From Fusobacterium sp. (GTDB lineage Bacteria > Fusobacteriota > Fusobacteriia > Fusobacteriales > Fusobacteriaceae), in the NCBI RefSeq assembly GCF_030528405.1, contig NZ_JAUMYY010000019.1, positions 1-33,125 on the forward strand: 33,125 nucleotides of DNA. The letters run 5' to 3'. Below are positions 8,171 through 17,100 of this stretch, piece after piece. Positions within the stretch are counted from its first letter, which is position 1. Every line of letters starts with the position of its first letter. The notes beneath the pieces were generated by a model. The model saw only the letters and a program-made list of their open reading frames with translations, was not told the origin of the DNA and did not search any database. A program made the position numbers and the translations under genes.

Positions 8171-9086
8171 ATGGAATAGAGTTTTAGTAGCTCTAATAGG
8201 TGTCCCACTTTTAATATTTATATATACTAATATCAGTTTAAAAGGCTTTCCCCTTTTTATTTTCTCGCTGTTTGTAGTGGGCGTGGGATTGAGTGAATTT
8301 TATAAAATGATTGAGGCTTCAGGAAGAGAAGTCTACAGTAAATTTGGTATATTTATGGGCTTATTAGTAGTACTCACAACTTATCAATTAAATTTAGAGC
8401 AAAGTTTCTTAAATACGACAGACGGTTTGAGTGAATTTTTAAATTATTTTGAATATTACTATGGTTATCTGGGCTTGAATATTAAGACAATATTGGTATT
8501 AACAGTTTTTTCTATTTTAGTTTATAGGGTTTTTAGAAATCAAATAAAGGGGACTTTGTCTTCTGTAGCTTATACAGTTTTGGGTATTGTCTATGTTGCA
8601 ATTTTATTTTCTGAAATTATAAATTTGTATTTTTTTGAATATCGTTATTACGAGATATCAGGTTTTAACCCAAGACTGACTTTGATAATGATTTTACAGA
8701 TTTTAGTGTGGGTATCGGACACATCAGCTGGTATAGTTGGAGTAGGAATAGGAAGGAAGTTTTTTAAAGAGGGATTCACAGAGATAAGCCCTAAAAAATC
8801 TGTTGAGGGTGCAATAGGTTCATTGCTATTTACTGGTTTAGCTAGTTTTATTTTAACACTTGTAGAATCTCAAGTGAAATTGGGAGCAAAAGAGTTGTTT
8901 TATGCTTTCCTAATTGGTGTTGTGATTTCTTTTGTTGCTCAATTAGGTGATCTAGTAGAATCTTTATTTAAAAGAGAATGCGAAGTTAAAGACTCGGGAA
9001 CTATACTTATGGGGCATGGAGGAGTATTAGATAGATTCGACAGCATGCTTTTAGTTCTTCCTTTTGTGTCTTTTTTTATCAGATAG
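8163..9086 (+). CDS. cdsA: Phosphatidate cytidylyltransferase (CDP-diglyceride synthase)
   Basis: CdsA makes CDP-diacylglycerol from phosphatidate and CTP, the branch point of phospholipid synthesis, in the inner membrane. The 307-residue product has about eight hydrophobic helices and the family signature at its C-terminus: SLFKRECEVKDSGTILMGHG followed by GVLDRFDS, with the metal-binding Asp residues. The ATG at 8163 is chosen because GGAGGAG (8149-8155) precedes it; the next upstream start would lie within that ribosome site. It overlaps the end of uppS by 8 bases, implying coupled translation. Its product supplies Psd's pathway, encoded later in this window. Confidence 0.95.
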   Translation: MFKWNRVLVALIGVPLLIFIYTNISLKGFPLFIFSLFVVGVGLSEFYKMIEASGREVYSKFGIFMGLLVVLTTYQLNLEQSFLNTTDGLSEFLNYFEYYYGYLGLNIKTILVLTVFSILVYRVFRNQIKGTLSSVAYTVLGIVYVAILFSEIINLYFFEYRYYEISGFNPRLTLIMILQILVWVSDTSAGIVGVGIGRKFFKEGFTEISPKKSVEGAIGSLLFTGLASFILTLVESQVKLGAKELFYAFLIGVVISFVAQLGDLVESLFKRECEVKDSGTILMGHGGVLDRFDSMLLVLPFVSFFIR

Positions 9087-9098
9087 ACGGAGGCTTTT

Positions 9099-10259
9099 GT
9101 GAAAAAAATTTTAATCCTTGGTTCAACTGGTAGTATAGGAAGAAATTCCTTGGAACTGGTGAGAAATAATAGAACTAAATATGAGATTGTTGGCTTAAGT
9201 GGGAATAGTAATATAACCTTACTTGAAAAGCAGATTGAAGAATTTTATCCAAAGTATGTATGTGTTGGTAATGAAAAAGATAGAGAGAATTTAGAGAATA
9301 AGTATAAAGGAATTAAATTTTTTGTTGGTGACAAAGGCTTAGCAGAAATATCTAAAATAGCAGAATATGATATTATTTTAACTGCTGTAAGTGGTTCTAT
9401 TGGAATAGATGCAACAGTTGAAGCTATAAAAAGAGAAAAGAGAGTAGCGCTTGCTAACAAAGAAACTATGGTTTCAGCTGGTTTTTATATAAATAGATTG
9501 TTAAAACAGTATAAAAATGCAGAGATAATTCCAGTTGACAGTGAACATTCAGCTATTTTTCAATCTATGCAAGGATTTCGAAAAGAAGATATAAAAAAAC
9601 TTATTTTAACTGCAAGTGGAGGGAGCTTTAGAGGAAGTTCATTAGATGATTTAAAAAATGTAACTGTGGAACAAGCATTAAAACATCCTAACTGGTCAAT
9701 GGGAAGGAAGATAACAATTGATTCTTCGACTCTTGTTAACAAGGGATTAGAGATTATAGAAGCTCATGAGTTATTTGGCTTGAGCTATGACAGAATAGAT
9801 GTTATAGTACATCCACAGAGTATAATTCATTCAATGGTTGAATATATAGATGGTAGCATAATATCTCAGATGGGAGTTCCAGATATGAAAACTCCAATAC
9901 TTTATGCTTTAAGCTATCCTAAAAAAGACTTTAATTCTGCTATAGAAACAATGGATTTTAAAAAATATTCAAATTTAAGCTTTGAAGAAGTAGATAGAAA
10001 AGTATTTAGAAGCATAGACTTGGCATATAGAGCTGGAAGAGGAGGTCATACTCTGACAACTGTTTTTAATGCAGCTAATGAAGTGGCAGTTGACTTATTT
10101 TTGAAGGGAAAAATAAAATTTTTAGAGATTTATTCTATCATAGAAGAGTCAATGGATGAGCATAGTATTATAAACTTAGATAGAGATGATGCACTTGATA
10201 TTATAAAAAATGTTGATAGAGAAATTAGAATAAAGGTGAGAGAAAAATGGGAAAGATAA
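9099..10259 (+). CDS. dxr: 1-deoxy-D-xylulose 5-phosphate reductoisomerase
   Basis: Dxr converts DXP to 2-C-methyl-D-erythritol 4-phosphate with NADPH and a divalent metal, the committed step of the MEP isoprenoid pathway; its products are used by UppS two genes upstream. The 386-residue protein begins with the nucleotide-binding GSTGSIG (residues 8-14), carries [12 protein letters not shown], the metal-binding [10 protein letters not shown] near 146-155, and [21 protein letters not shown] followed by IIEAHELF. Translation starts at a GTG preceded by GGAGG. Twelve bases separate it from cdsA and it overlaps the next gene by 13 bases. Confidence 0.96.
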   Translation: MKKILILGSTGSIGRNSLELVRNNRTKYEIVGLSGNSNITLLEKQIEEFYPKYVCVGNEKDRENLENKYKGIKFFVGDKGLAEISKIAEYDIILTAVSGSIGIDATVEAIKREKRVALANKETMVSAGFYINRLLKQYKNAEIIPVDSEHSAIFQSMQGFRKEDIKKLILTASGGSFRGSSLDDLKNVTVEQALKHPNWSMGRKITIDSSTLVNKGLEIIEAHELFGLSYDRIDVIVHPQSIIHSMVEYIDGSIISQMGVPDMKTPILYALSYPKKDFNSAIETMDFKKYSNLSFEEVDRKVFRSIDLAYRAGRGGHTLTTVFNAANEVAVDLFLKGKIKFLEIYSIIEESMDEHSIINLDRDDALDIIKNVDREIRIKVREKWER

Positions 10260-10927
10260 TAGTAATAGAAGGAACTGATTCAAGTGGCAAGGAAACTCAG
10301 ACAAAATTACTATATGAAAGAATAAAAAAAATATATACTAAGACGGTAAAAATTTCTTTTCCTAATTATAATAGTCCAGCCTGTGAACCTGTTAAAATGT
10401 ATTTAGCTGGGAAGTTTGGAGATGATGCAAACCAAATTAATCCTTACCCAGTATCCACTATGTATGCCATAGATAGGTATGCTTCCTTTAAACAGGAATG
10501 GGAAAAGTTCTATAGAGATGACTATATAATAGTAACAGATAGATATGTAACTTCAAATATGATACATCAGGCTTCAAAAATAGTAAATGAAAAGGAAAAA
10601 ATTGAATATTTGAAGTGGTTAGAAGATTTAGAATACGAAAAAATAGAAATTCCTAGACCAGATAGGGTATTTTTTTTAAAAATGCCCATAGAAAAAGCTA
10701 AAATTTTAATGGCTGAGAGAAAAAATAAAATTACAGGTGAAAAAAAGAAAGATATTCATGAATTGAATGAGGACTATTTAAAAAAATCTTATGATAACGC
10801 CTGTTTTTTATCTAGAAAATATATTTGGACGGAAATTGAATGCGTTAAAAACGATGAAGTGAGGAAGATAGAAGAGATAAATGATGAGATTTTTGATAAA
10901 GTAAAAGATCTTATAAAAGGAGAGTAA
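10247..10927 (+). CDS. Thymidylate kinase-like nucleoside monophosphate kinase
   Basis: The 226-residue cytoplasmic protein has a P-loop ([11 protein letters not shown], Gly9-Glu16), the DRY motif in [14 protein letters not shown] near residue 98 that binds the nucleotide base and phosphate, and a LID-like [16 protein letters not shown] region. This is the dTMP kinase fold, which phosphorylates dTMP to dTDP for DNA synthesis. The P-loop has Glu where most Tmk proteins have Thr or Ser after the Lys, so it belongs to a divergent branch; related specificities are possible. It overlaps dxr by 13 bases and ends 2 bases before rseP, so it is embedded in the envelope cluster, an uncommon position. 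Gene name withheld because a second, standard tmk may exist elsewhere. Confidence 0.85.
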   Translation: MGKIIVIEGTDSSGKETQTKLLYERIKKIYTKTVKISFPNYNSPACEPVKMYLAGKFGDDANQINPYPVSTMYAIDRYASFKQEWEKFYRDDYIIVTDRYVTSNMIHQASKIVNEKEKIEYLKWLEDLEYEKIEIPRPDRVFFLKMPIEKAKILMAERKNKITGEKKKDIHELNEDYLKKSYDNACFLSRKYIWTEIECVKNDEVRKIEEINDEIFDKVKDLIKGE

Positions 10928-10929
10928 AT

Positions 10930-11949
10930 ATGTCAATTTTAATAGCAGTTATAGTACTGGGTATAATAATTTTTCTACATGAATTGGGACATTTTTTTAC
11001 TGCGAAGTTTTTTAAGATTCCAGTAAGTGAATTTTCTGTAGGAATGGGCCCACAAGTATTTTCTGCAGAAACAGGAAAAACAATGTATTCCTTTAGAGCT
11101 ATACCTATAGGAGGCTATGTCAATATAGAGGGAATGGAAATAGGAAGTGAGGTAGAAAATGGTTTTAATAAAAAACCTGCTTATCAAAGATTTATAGTTC
11201 TTTTTGCAGGTGTATTTATGAATTTTCTCACAGCCTTTATTATACTTTTCCTTACAATGAAATTAGCAGGCAGACTTGAATACGAAAGTGGAACTTATGT
11301 AGGAACAGTAGCAGAGAAGAGTATAAATTATGGAATACTTTTAGAAAACGATAAAATATTAGAAATAGATGGGGAAAAGATAGAAAAATGGATAGATATT
11401 CCTCAAAAAATTGAGAGTTTAAATGGAAAAATAGAAATAGATGTAAAAGTTGAAAGAGAAAAAGAAGAAAAACTTTTAAAGTTAAAACTTATGAAGGATG
11501 AAGTTAATGATAGATATGTATTGGGAATAAATCCAGTGGTAAAGCATATAAAAACAAGTACTACAGAAAGTTTAAAATATGCAGCCCTAACATTTAAAAA
11601 CATATTTAAAGATACACTTGTTGGTTTTACTCATCTCTTTGGAGGTAAAGTTTCTTTAAAAGAAGTCAGTGGACCTGTGGGAATATTTAAAGTTATAGGT
11701 GAGATGTCACAATTTGGTTTTGTAGCAATATCAAGCCTGATAGTAATTTTATCTATAAATATAGGAATTTTAAATTTACTTCCTATACCTGCGCTTGATG
11801 GAGGAAGAATCCTTTTTGTATTATTTGAAATTCTGGGGTTTAAAGTAAATAAAAAATGGGAAGAAAAATTGCATAAGGGTGGTATGATGTTACTACTATT
11901 TTTTATTATAGTAATAAGTTTAAATGATATATGGAAATTATTTTTTTAA
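10930..11949 (+). CDS. rseP: Site-2 intramembrane metalloprotease (RIP protease)
   Basis: The 339-residue inner-membrane protease cuts membrane-spanning regulators or signal-peptide remnants within the bilayer. The zinc site HELGH lies in the first helix (residues 17-21), a PDZ-like domain follows near 120-190 (GTVAEKSINYGILLENDKIL), and the second catalytic motif NLLPIPALDGGRILF supplies the third ligand near residue 290. Length and helix layout are those of RseP/EcfE/RasP. AAAGGAG sits 7 bases before the ATG and the gene starts 2 bases after the kinase-like gene. It ends the cluster begun by uppS; the next gene has its own promoter. Its substrate is unknown. Confidence 0.94.
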   Translation: MSILIAVIVLGIIIFLHELGHFFTAKFFKIPVSEFSVGMGPQVFSAETGKTMYSFRAIPIGGYVNIEGMEIGSEVENGFNKKPAYQRFIVLFAGVFMNFLTAFIILFLTMKLAGRLEYESGTYVGTVAEKSINYGILLENDKILEIDGEKIEKWIDIPQKIESLNGKIEIDVKVEREKEEKLLKLKLMKDEVNDRYVLGINPVVKHIKTSTTESLKYAALTFKNIFKDTLVGFTHLFGGKVSLKEVSGPVGIFKVIGEMSQFGFVAISSLIVILSINIGILNLLPIPALDGGRILFVLFEILGFKVNKKWEEKLHKGGMMLLLFFIIVISLNDIWKLFF

Positions 11950-11981
11950 ATAAAAGATATTAAAAAATATAAAATTAAAAA

Positions 11982-12010
11982 TTTTGTATAAGTCTTGAAA
12001 TTATACAAAA
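11982..12010. repeat. Perfect inverted repeat straddling the -35 box, candidate operator
   Basis: TTTTGTATAA (11982-11991) and TTATACAAAA (12001-12010) are exact reverse complements, 10 bp each, with a 9-base spacer. The -35 hexamer TTGAAA occupies the last six spacer bases, so a protein bound here would block RNA polymerase. Arms are about 19 bases centre to centre, roughly two helical turns, as expected for a dimeric binding site. Confidence 0.6.
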
Positions 12011-12023
12011 CATCTGTTATAAT
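11995..12023 (+). promoter_or_regulatory. Strong sigma-70 promoter of the regulator gene
   Basis: TTGAAA (11995-12000), a 17-base spacer and a consensus TATAAT (12018-12023) with a TG extension (12015-12016). The distance to the start codon at 12075 leaves a leader of about 45 bases. Confidence 0.8.
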
Positions 12024-12074
12024 ACATTATGATGTAAATTTAAAAAAATGATTTGTTTTAGAAAAGGAGGAAAA

Positions 12075-13460
12075 ATGAAAAACGCAATATTAGCAATTTC
12101 TGAAAAAAAGGAAGTATTAAAACAAATAAGAAAAGAATTAGCAGAAAAATATGAAGTGATAACATTTAGTAATTTATTGGATGCTATAGATATGATAAGA
12201 GAGAGTGACTTTGAAATAGTTTTATTGGATAATAATTTAAATTCTTTTAATTTTGCTGAATCTAAGAAAAAATTATCAAGTATAGGAAAGGACTTTGTAA
12301 CAATAGCTTTAATAGAAAATGAAACAGCAGAAACTATAGCTGAAATAAAAAAAGCAGGAATTTATGCTTATTTAGCAAAACCTGTGAAGGTTGAAGATTT
12401 AGATAAGGTTATTATTCCTTCTTTAAATGGTTTAGAGTTAATGAAAGAAAATAAAAGACTGGAAGAAAGATTATTAGTTTTAGAAGAAGATACAGATATA
12501 ATAGGACAGTCTGCAAAGATAAAAGATGTAAAAACTATGATAGAAAAGGTAGCGGATAGTGATTTACCTATACTTATAGTTGGAGAAACAGGAGTAGGTA
12601 AGGATATAGTTGCCAAAGAAATTTATAAAAAGAGTGATAGAAATAGAGGAAAGTATGCACAGATAAGTTGTGCCATCTACCCAGGAGAACTTATAGAAAG
12701 AGAACTATTTGGTTATGAAAGAGGAGCTTTCTTAGGAGCTAGTGCAAGTAAAAGAGGTATTCTTGAAGAAATAGATGGTGGAACTATTTATATAGAAGAT
12801 ATTTCTAAAATGGATATAAAGATTCAAACTAGACTTTTAAAAGCTATAGAATATGGTGAATTTAAAAGAGTTGGAGGAACTAAGGTAAGAAGAGCTAATG
12901 TAAGATTTTTAGTAGGAACAGATATTGATCTTAAAGAAGAAACTGAAAAAGGGAAATTTAGAAAGGATTTATTCCATAGACTTACAGCATTTCCAATTGA
13001 AGTACCGCCTTTAAGAGAAAGAAAAGAGGATATTCCTATACTTGCAAACTATTTCTTAAATAAGGTTGTAAGAATTTTACATAAAGAAACTCCTGTAATT
13101 TCTGGGGAGGCAATGAAATTTTTAATGGAATATTACTATCCTGGTAATATAATGGAACTAAAAAATTTAATAGAAAGAATGGCACTTTTATCAAAAGATA
13201 AAATTCTAGATGTGGAACAATTGCCGTTAGAAATTAAAACTAAATCTAATATAGTTGAGAACAAGACAGTAATAGGAGTAGGACCATTAAAAGAAATCTT
13301 AGAGCAAGAAATATACAGTTTAGACGATGTTGAAAGAGTAGTTATTGCAATAGCTCTACAAAAAACAAGATGGAATAAGCAAGAAACTTCTAAGATTTTA
13401 GGAATAGGAAGAACAACTTTATATGAAAAGATAAGAAAGTACGGACTTGATATAAAATAA
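12075..13460 (+). CDS. Sigma-54-activator-like response regulator with altered signature motifs
   Basis: The 461-residue protein has three parts: a receiver-like domain (1-115), an AAA+ domain (about 142-370) and a Fis-type helix-turn-helix (about 425-461, ending TSKILGIGRTTLYEKIRKYG). The layout is that of NtrC. The receiver keeps the phospho-acceptor position Asp52 and Lys102, but the acidic pair is Ser9-Glu10. In the AAA+ domain, Walker A is GETGVGKD (170-177), the GAFTGA loop reads GAFLGA (217-222), and Walker B has Glu241-Asp242 where DE is usual; the arginine-rich FRKDLFHRL and PPLRERKEDIP are intact. GGAGG stands 4 bases before the ATG; an upstream start is unsupported. It sits between rseP and a PpiD-like gene. 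Whether it works with sigma-54 or sigma-70 is open. Confidence 0.88.
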   Translation: MKNAILAISEKKEVLKQIRKELAEKYEVITFSNLLDAIDMIRESDFEIVLLDNNLNSFNFAESKKKLSSIGKDFVTIALIENETAETIAEIKKAGIYAYLAKPVKVEDLDKVIIPSLNGLELMKENKRLEERLLVLEEDTDIIGQSAKIKDVKTMIEKVADSDLPILIVGETGVGKDIVAKEIYKKSDRNRGKYAQISCAIYPGELIERELFGYERGAFLGASASKRGILEEIDGGTIYIEDISKMDIKIQTRLLKAIEYGEFKRVGGTKVRRANVRFLVGTDIDLKEETEKGKFRKDLFHRLTAFPIEVPPLRERKEDIPILANYFLNKVVRILHKETPVISGEAMKFLMEYYYPGNIMELKNLIERMALLSKDKILDVEQLPLEIKTKSNIVENKTVIGVGPLKEILEQEIYSLDDVERVVIAIALQKTRWNKQETSKILGIGRTTLYEKIRKYGLDIK

Positions 13461-13480
13461 TTTAAGTGAGGTAAAGATAA

Positions 13481-13954
13481 ATGGCTATTAGAAAATTTCG
13501 TAAGGTGATGAAACCTTTCACAATTATTATATCATTTGCATTTTTACTATCTTTAGTCTATGGTGGATATGAAAGTTTTAGATCAAGCCGAGCTAATAAA
13601 AAGGCTCAAGAAGCTATGGAGCTAAATGGAAAAATAATTAGTAAACTTGATATAGAAAGAACAAAAAATGAATTAGCAAACCAATATGCATCACTAAATG
13701 GTAATCAAATAGATAAAAGTTTAATTGAGTTAATTGCCTTTAATGAAGTTATAGATAAAAATTTAACTTTGGATCTAGCAAAAAAATTAAAGATAAAAGT
13801 TCCATCTTCAGAAGTAGATCAAGAATTTAGAAGAGCAGAAGAAGCTATTGGTGATAAGGACCAATTTAAAAGAATGCTAGAATATCAAGGTTTTTCAAAA
13901 GATTCTTATAAAGCAGAAATAGAAGAAAATCTTTTTCTTGTAAAAAATATATAA
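13481..13954 (+). CDS. PpiD/SurA-like foldase, N-terminal fragment of an interrupted gene
   Basis: The 157-residue fragment has a short basic N-terminus, one membrane helix (about residues 12-29, FTIIISFAFLLSLVYGG) and the start of a SurA_N-type chaperone region (ELNGKIISKLDIERTKNELA onward), then stops at TAA. PpiD-type proteins are anchored in the inner membrane with the rest in the periplasm, helping outer-membrane proteins fold. A GAGG ribosome site lies upstream and the gap to the regulator is 20 bases, so the two are probably co-transcribed. The next ORF continues the same frame and the same family. Read alone, the fragment would be a membrane-tethered half chaperone domain without a prolyl isomerase domain. 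Confidence 0.75.
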   Translation: MAIRKFRKVMKPFTIIISFAFLLSLVYGGYESFRSSRANKKAQEAMELNGKIISKLDIERTKNELANQYASLNGNQIDKSLIELIAFNEVIDKNLTLDLAKKLKIKVPSSEVDQEFRRAEEAIGDKDQFKRMLEYQGFSKDSYKAEIEENLFLVKNI

Positions 13955-14014
13955 TATTTTTAAAATGATATAAATACTACAGATGTTTAAATAAAATAAT
14001 ATTATGATACAGTT
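13952..14014 (+). other. Four in-frame TAA codons interrupting the PpiD-like frame
   Basis: Between the two foldase pieces the frame is kept (both starts are position 2 modulo 3) but TAA occurs at 13952, 13961, 13988 and 13997. Between and after the stops the frame still reads like protein: NDINTTD, then IK, then YYDTVV running into NNRNIDFE. SurA-type proteins often have TDEEIKKYY at such a place, so the stops look like substitutions in a coding segment. The other two frames also have stops, so no single frameshift explains it. Confidence 0.75.
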
Positions 14015-15211
14015 GTGAATAATAGGAATATAGATTTTGAAAGCTCAAAAGAGCAAATTATTAAAAATATAAAAAGAGAAGAAGGTTTAAAGAAGTATTC
14101 GATTGCTTTAAATACAGCTAAAAAAGAAGCAAAAATAAAGGATTTAGTTGAGGAATACAAAGATTTACAAGAGATTGTAGCTTATGAGGAAGAAGGCTTT
14201 AAAATAACAAATTTAGAACTTGCTCTACAAACAGTTTCAGAATTGATGCATCAGAGAGCTGATAGCAAAGAAAAGGCTGAAAAATTAGCTAAGGAAAATA
14301 TAAAAAAGCAGATAAACATAGCTAAAGTTGCTAAAGAGAAAGGTATAGAAGTTTCAGATAACTTAAGTACATTAAAGCAGCTTGAAGAATATCAGAAGGC
14401 TTTAATTAAAAAGTATAGAGAAGAAATAAAGCCAAAAGAAGAACAATTGGAAGCTTATTTTAAAGCTAATAAATCACAATATGAAATAAAAGCCTCAGCA
14501 GATGCAAACTTTGCTTTTGTTAATATAAAACCATCTAAATTAGATGAAGAAGAGGCAAAACAAAAGGCTGAAAAAATTTTAAATACAGTAAATGTAAATA
14601 ATTTTGAAGAATATGGAAAATCTCTTTTAAGAGAAGAGGGCTATTTATATGAAGATTTAGGGGCTTTCTCTAAGGGGATGATGGTTAAAGAATTTGAGAA
14701 TGCTGTTAGTTCAGCAGAAGCTAATTCCATAGTAAAAAATGTTGTGAAAACTCAATTTGGTTATCATATTATTTTTGTGAAGGAGAGTAATTCTAAAGAT
14801 GGAAATTGGTCAGCCTCTCATATTTTAGTAATAGTTAATCCATCACAAAAAACAATAGATGAAAAGATGGAAAAGATAAACAAAATAAAAGATGATATAA
14901 ATGCTGGAACAGTAGCTTTCTCTGAAATCCAAAAATTGGATGAGGATATAGTACAAAGTATCTTGATAAAAGGAATAAGTCCTGATGGTATGATACCTAA
15001 TTTGGCATATAGCCCAGAAGTAGCTAAGGAGATATTTGCAAGTCCTTTAAATGAAGTTAAAATAAAGGTTAATGGAGCAGGAGCTTTAGTTTATCAAAAG
15101 GTAAAAGAAGTAAAAGCGGAAGCAGCTGATTATAACAAAGCTAAGGATACAATAAAAAATGACTATATAAATGATAGAGCAGCAGAATATATGAGAAAAT
15201 TACTATTCTAA
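14015..15211 (+). CDS. PpiD/SurA-like foldase, C-terminal fragment with parvulin-type domains
   Basis: This open stretch of 398 codons begins at a GTG with no ribosome site and has no signal peptide, as expected for the broken-off rest of the 13481 gene. Residues 1-150 are helical and Lys/Glu-rich, matching the chaperone region. A parvulin (PpiC-type) domain follows at about 150-255, with LGAFSKGMMVKEFENAV and TQFGYHIIFVKES typical of that fold. A second, degenerate one begins at WSASHILVIV and runs to about 375. Two PPIase-like domains after a SurA_N region is the PpiD/SurA plan. The combined gene would give about 575 residues. If translated alone it would stay in the cytoplasm, so it is probably nonfunctional or needs readthrough. 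Confidence 0.75.
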   Translation: MNNRNIDFESSKEQIIKNIKREEGLKKYSIALNTAKKEAKIKDLVEEYKDLQEIVAYEEEGFKITNLELALQTVSELMHQRADSKEKAEKLAKENIKKQINIAKVAKEKGIEVSDNLSTLKQLEEYQKALIKKYREEIKPKEEQLEAYFKANKSQYEIKASADANFAFVNIKPSKLDEEEAKQKAEKILNTVNVNNFEEYGKSLLREEGYLYEDLGAFSKGMMVKEFENAVSSAEANSIVKNVVKTQFGYHIIFVKESNSKDGNWSASHILVIVNPSQKTIDEKMEKINKIKDDINAGTVAFSEIQKLDEDIVQSILIKGISPDGMIPNLAYSPEVAKEIFASPLNEVKIKVNGAGALVYQKVKEVKAEAADYNKAKDTIKNDYINDRAAEYMRKLLF

Positions 15212-15215
15212 TGCT

Positions 15216-15246
15216 AAGGGAATAATCTTTAAGGTTATTCCCTTTT
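15216..15246 (+). terminator. Rho-independent terminator after the PpiD-like gene
   Basis: AAGGGAATAA (15216-15225) pairs perfectly with TTATTCCCTT (15235-15244) and continues into T. It begins 5 bases after the stop codon and sits just before the dnaG ribosome site, so dnaG expression must come by partial readthrough or from a promoter I cannot pick out. Confidence 0.75.
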
Positions 15247-15274
15247 ATTAGCTTATGATTGGGAGGTGAATGTT

Positions 15275-17077
15275 ATGTATTATAAATCAGAAGATATTGA
15301 TAAACTTATAGATGAATTAAAAATAGAAGATGTAGTTGGAGAGTTTGTAGAATTAAAAAAAGCAGGTGCAAACTACAAAGGTCTATGTCCTTTTCACGCT
15401 GATACAAATCCTTCTTTTGTTGTCAATCCAAATAAAAATATATGTAAATGTTTTGTGTGTGGAACAGGAGGAAATGCAATAACATTCTACTCTAAATTTA
15501 AGAAAATTTCTTTCAATGAAGCGGTGAAGGAGCTTTCTAGAAAATATAGAATAAATATAAGAGAACAGAAATTAGATAGAGATTTAGAAGCCTTAGAAAA
15601 ATATTATGAAATTATGGATTTAAGTCATAAATATTTTATGGAGAAAATATTTTCTGTTGAAGCAGCTAATGTATTAAAGTATTTAGCTAATAGAGATTTT
15701 GATACAGAATTAATAAAGGAACATCAGCTAGGTTATGCAACTAATAAATGGACAGATTTATATGAATATTTGTTAGAGAAAGGCTTTAAAACAGAAGATA
15801 TTTTGAGTTTAGGTCTGATTAAAAAAAGTGAAGAAAAAATTTATGATACATTTAGAGATAGAATAGTTTTTCCTATTTATTCGACTCACGGTAGAGTGAT
15901 TGCTTTTGGAGGTAGAGCCCTAGAAAAAAATGATAAAGTAGCAAAATATATAAATTCACCAGATACACCTATATTTAAAAAAGGAAAAAGTGTATATGGA
16001 ATAGAAAGGGCCAGAAATATAAAGGAAAAGAATTATTCTATACTGATGGAAGGTTATATGGATGTTTTATCATCTTGTAACTATGGTTTTGATACAAGTA
16101 TAGCTCCACTTGGAACAGCTTTGACAGAAGAGCAAGCAAAATTAATAAAGAGATATTCTCCTAATATACTGATATCTTTTGATATGGACAAAGCTGGACT
16201 TGCTGCTACAGAAAGAGCAGCATATATATTAAAATCACAGGGTTTCAATATAAGAGTCTTAGAATTTGAAAATGCAAAAGATCCTGATGAATTTTTAAAA
16301 TTGAAAGGAAGAGATGGATTTTTAAAGGTTGTAAAAAACTCAGTTGAGATTTTTGATTTTTTATATAAGTTATTTTCGAGTGAATATGACTTAAAAGATG
16401 TTATGTCTAAACAAAATTTTATAGAAAAATTTAAAGAATTTTTTCTATCTTTGGAAAATGAACTAGAAAAAGAAATATATTTAAAAAGATTATCAGAAAA
16501 AGTAAATATAAGTTTAGATGTACTGAAAAAAACTTTAATAGAAAATAATAAAAAGAAATATATAAGATCAAAAGAAGAAGACTTTGTAAAAAAAGAAGAA
16601 AGAAAAAATAATCAATTGTATAATATGGAGATAGCAATAATAAAAATGTTATTAAAAAATCCAAGTTATTTTTCTTTTTTTAGGAATAAAAAAATGCAGT
16701 TTGAGATAAGTACTAAAATTTTTATTTTTTTTGAAAAAAAATTAAAGGAAAATTTAGTTTTAAGTAGTAAAGATATAATGAGGGAATTTAAAAATTATAT
16801 AGAGAATAGTAATGAATTTACTGAAGCTGAAAAAAATAATGATTTAGCTGGGATAGTAATGGATTACATTTTTGAATCTTCTAAATCTTCCAGTGAAAGA
16901 GAAAACCTAGAGATATTTAAAAGTTATTTTAGATATAGATTGAAAATAAGAAATAAAAGAGAAGACAACTTCACAAAAAAAATTGATATAGGAGAATTTA
17001 AAAATAGTATAGAAAAATCAAAGAATATAGAAGAATTTATTAAAATTTACAATATAAAGGAAAATCTTTTAGATTAG
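15275..17077 (+). CDS. dnaG: DNA primase
   Basis: DnaG synthesises the RNA primers for replication, acting with the DnaB helicase at the fork. The 600-residue product begins with a CHC2 zinc-binding domain ([11 protein letters not shown] and [13 protein letters not shown], about residues 38-70). Next comes the catalytic core with [21 protein letters not shown], then the TOPRIM fold: catalytic Glu in [10 protein letters not shown], and the metal-binding pair in ISFDMDKAG near 305. The last 180 residues are a divergent, Lys-rich helicase-binding region. The ATG at 15275 is preferred because GGAGG (15262-15266) lies 8 bases upstream; a GTG at 15266 would overlap that site. It is followed after 23 bases by rpoD, the common macromolecular-synthesis pairing. 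Confidence 0.96.
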   Translation: MYYKSEDIDKLIDELKIEDVVGEFVELKKAGANYKGLCPFHADTNPSFVVNPNKNICKCFVCGTGGNAITFYSKFKKISFNEAVKELSRKYRINIREQKLDRDLEALEKYYEIMDLSHKYFMEKIFSVEAANVLKYLANRDFDTELIKEHQLGYATNKWTDLYEYLLEKGFKTEDILSLGLIKKSEEKIYDTFRDRIVFPIYSTHGRVIAFGGRALEKNDKVAKYINSPDTPIFKKGKSVYGIERARNIKEKNYSILMEGYMDVLSSCNYGFDTSIAPLGTALTEEQAKLIKRYSPNILISFDMDKAGLAATERAAYILKSQGFNIRVLEFENAKDPDEFLKLKGRDGFLKVVKNSVEIFDFLYKLFSSEYDLKDVMSKQNFIEKFKEFFLSLENELEKEIYLKRLSEKVNISLDVLKKTLIENNKKKYIRSKEEDFVKKEERKNNQLYNMEIAIIKMLLKNPSYFSFFRNKKMQFEISTKIFIFFEKKLKENLVLSSKDIMREFKNYIENSNEFTEAEKNNDLAGIVMDYIFESSKSSSERENLEIFKSYFRYRLKIRNKREDNFTKKIDIGEFKNSIEKSKNIEEFIKIYNIKENLLD

Positions 17078-17100
17078 AAATTAAATTGGGAGGTTTTATA

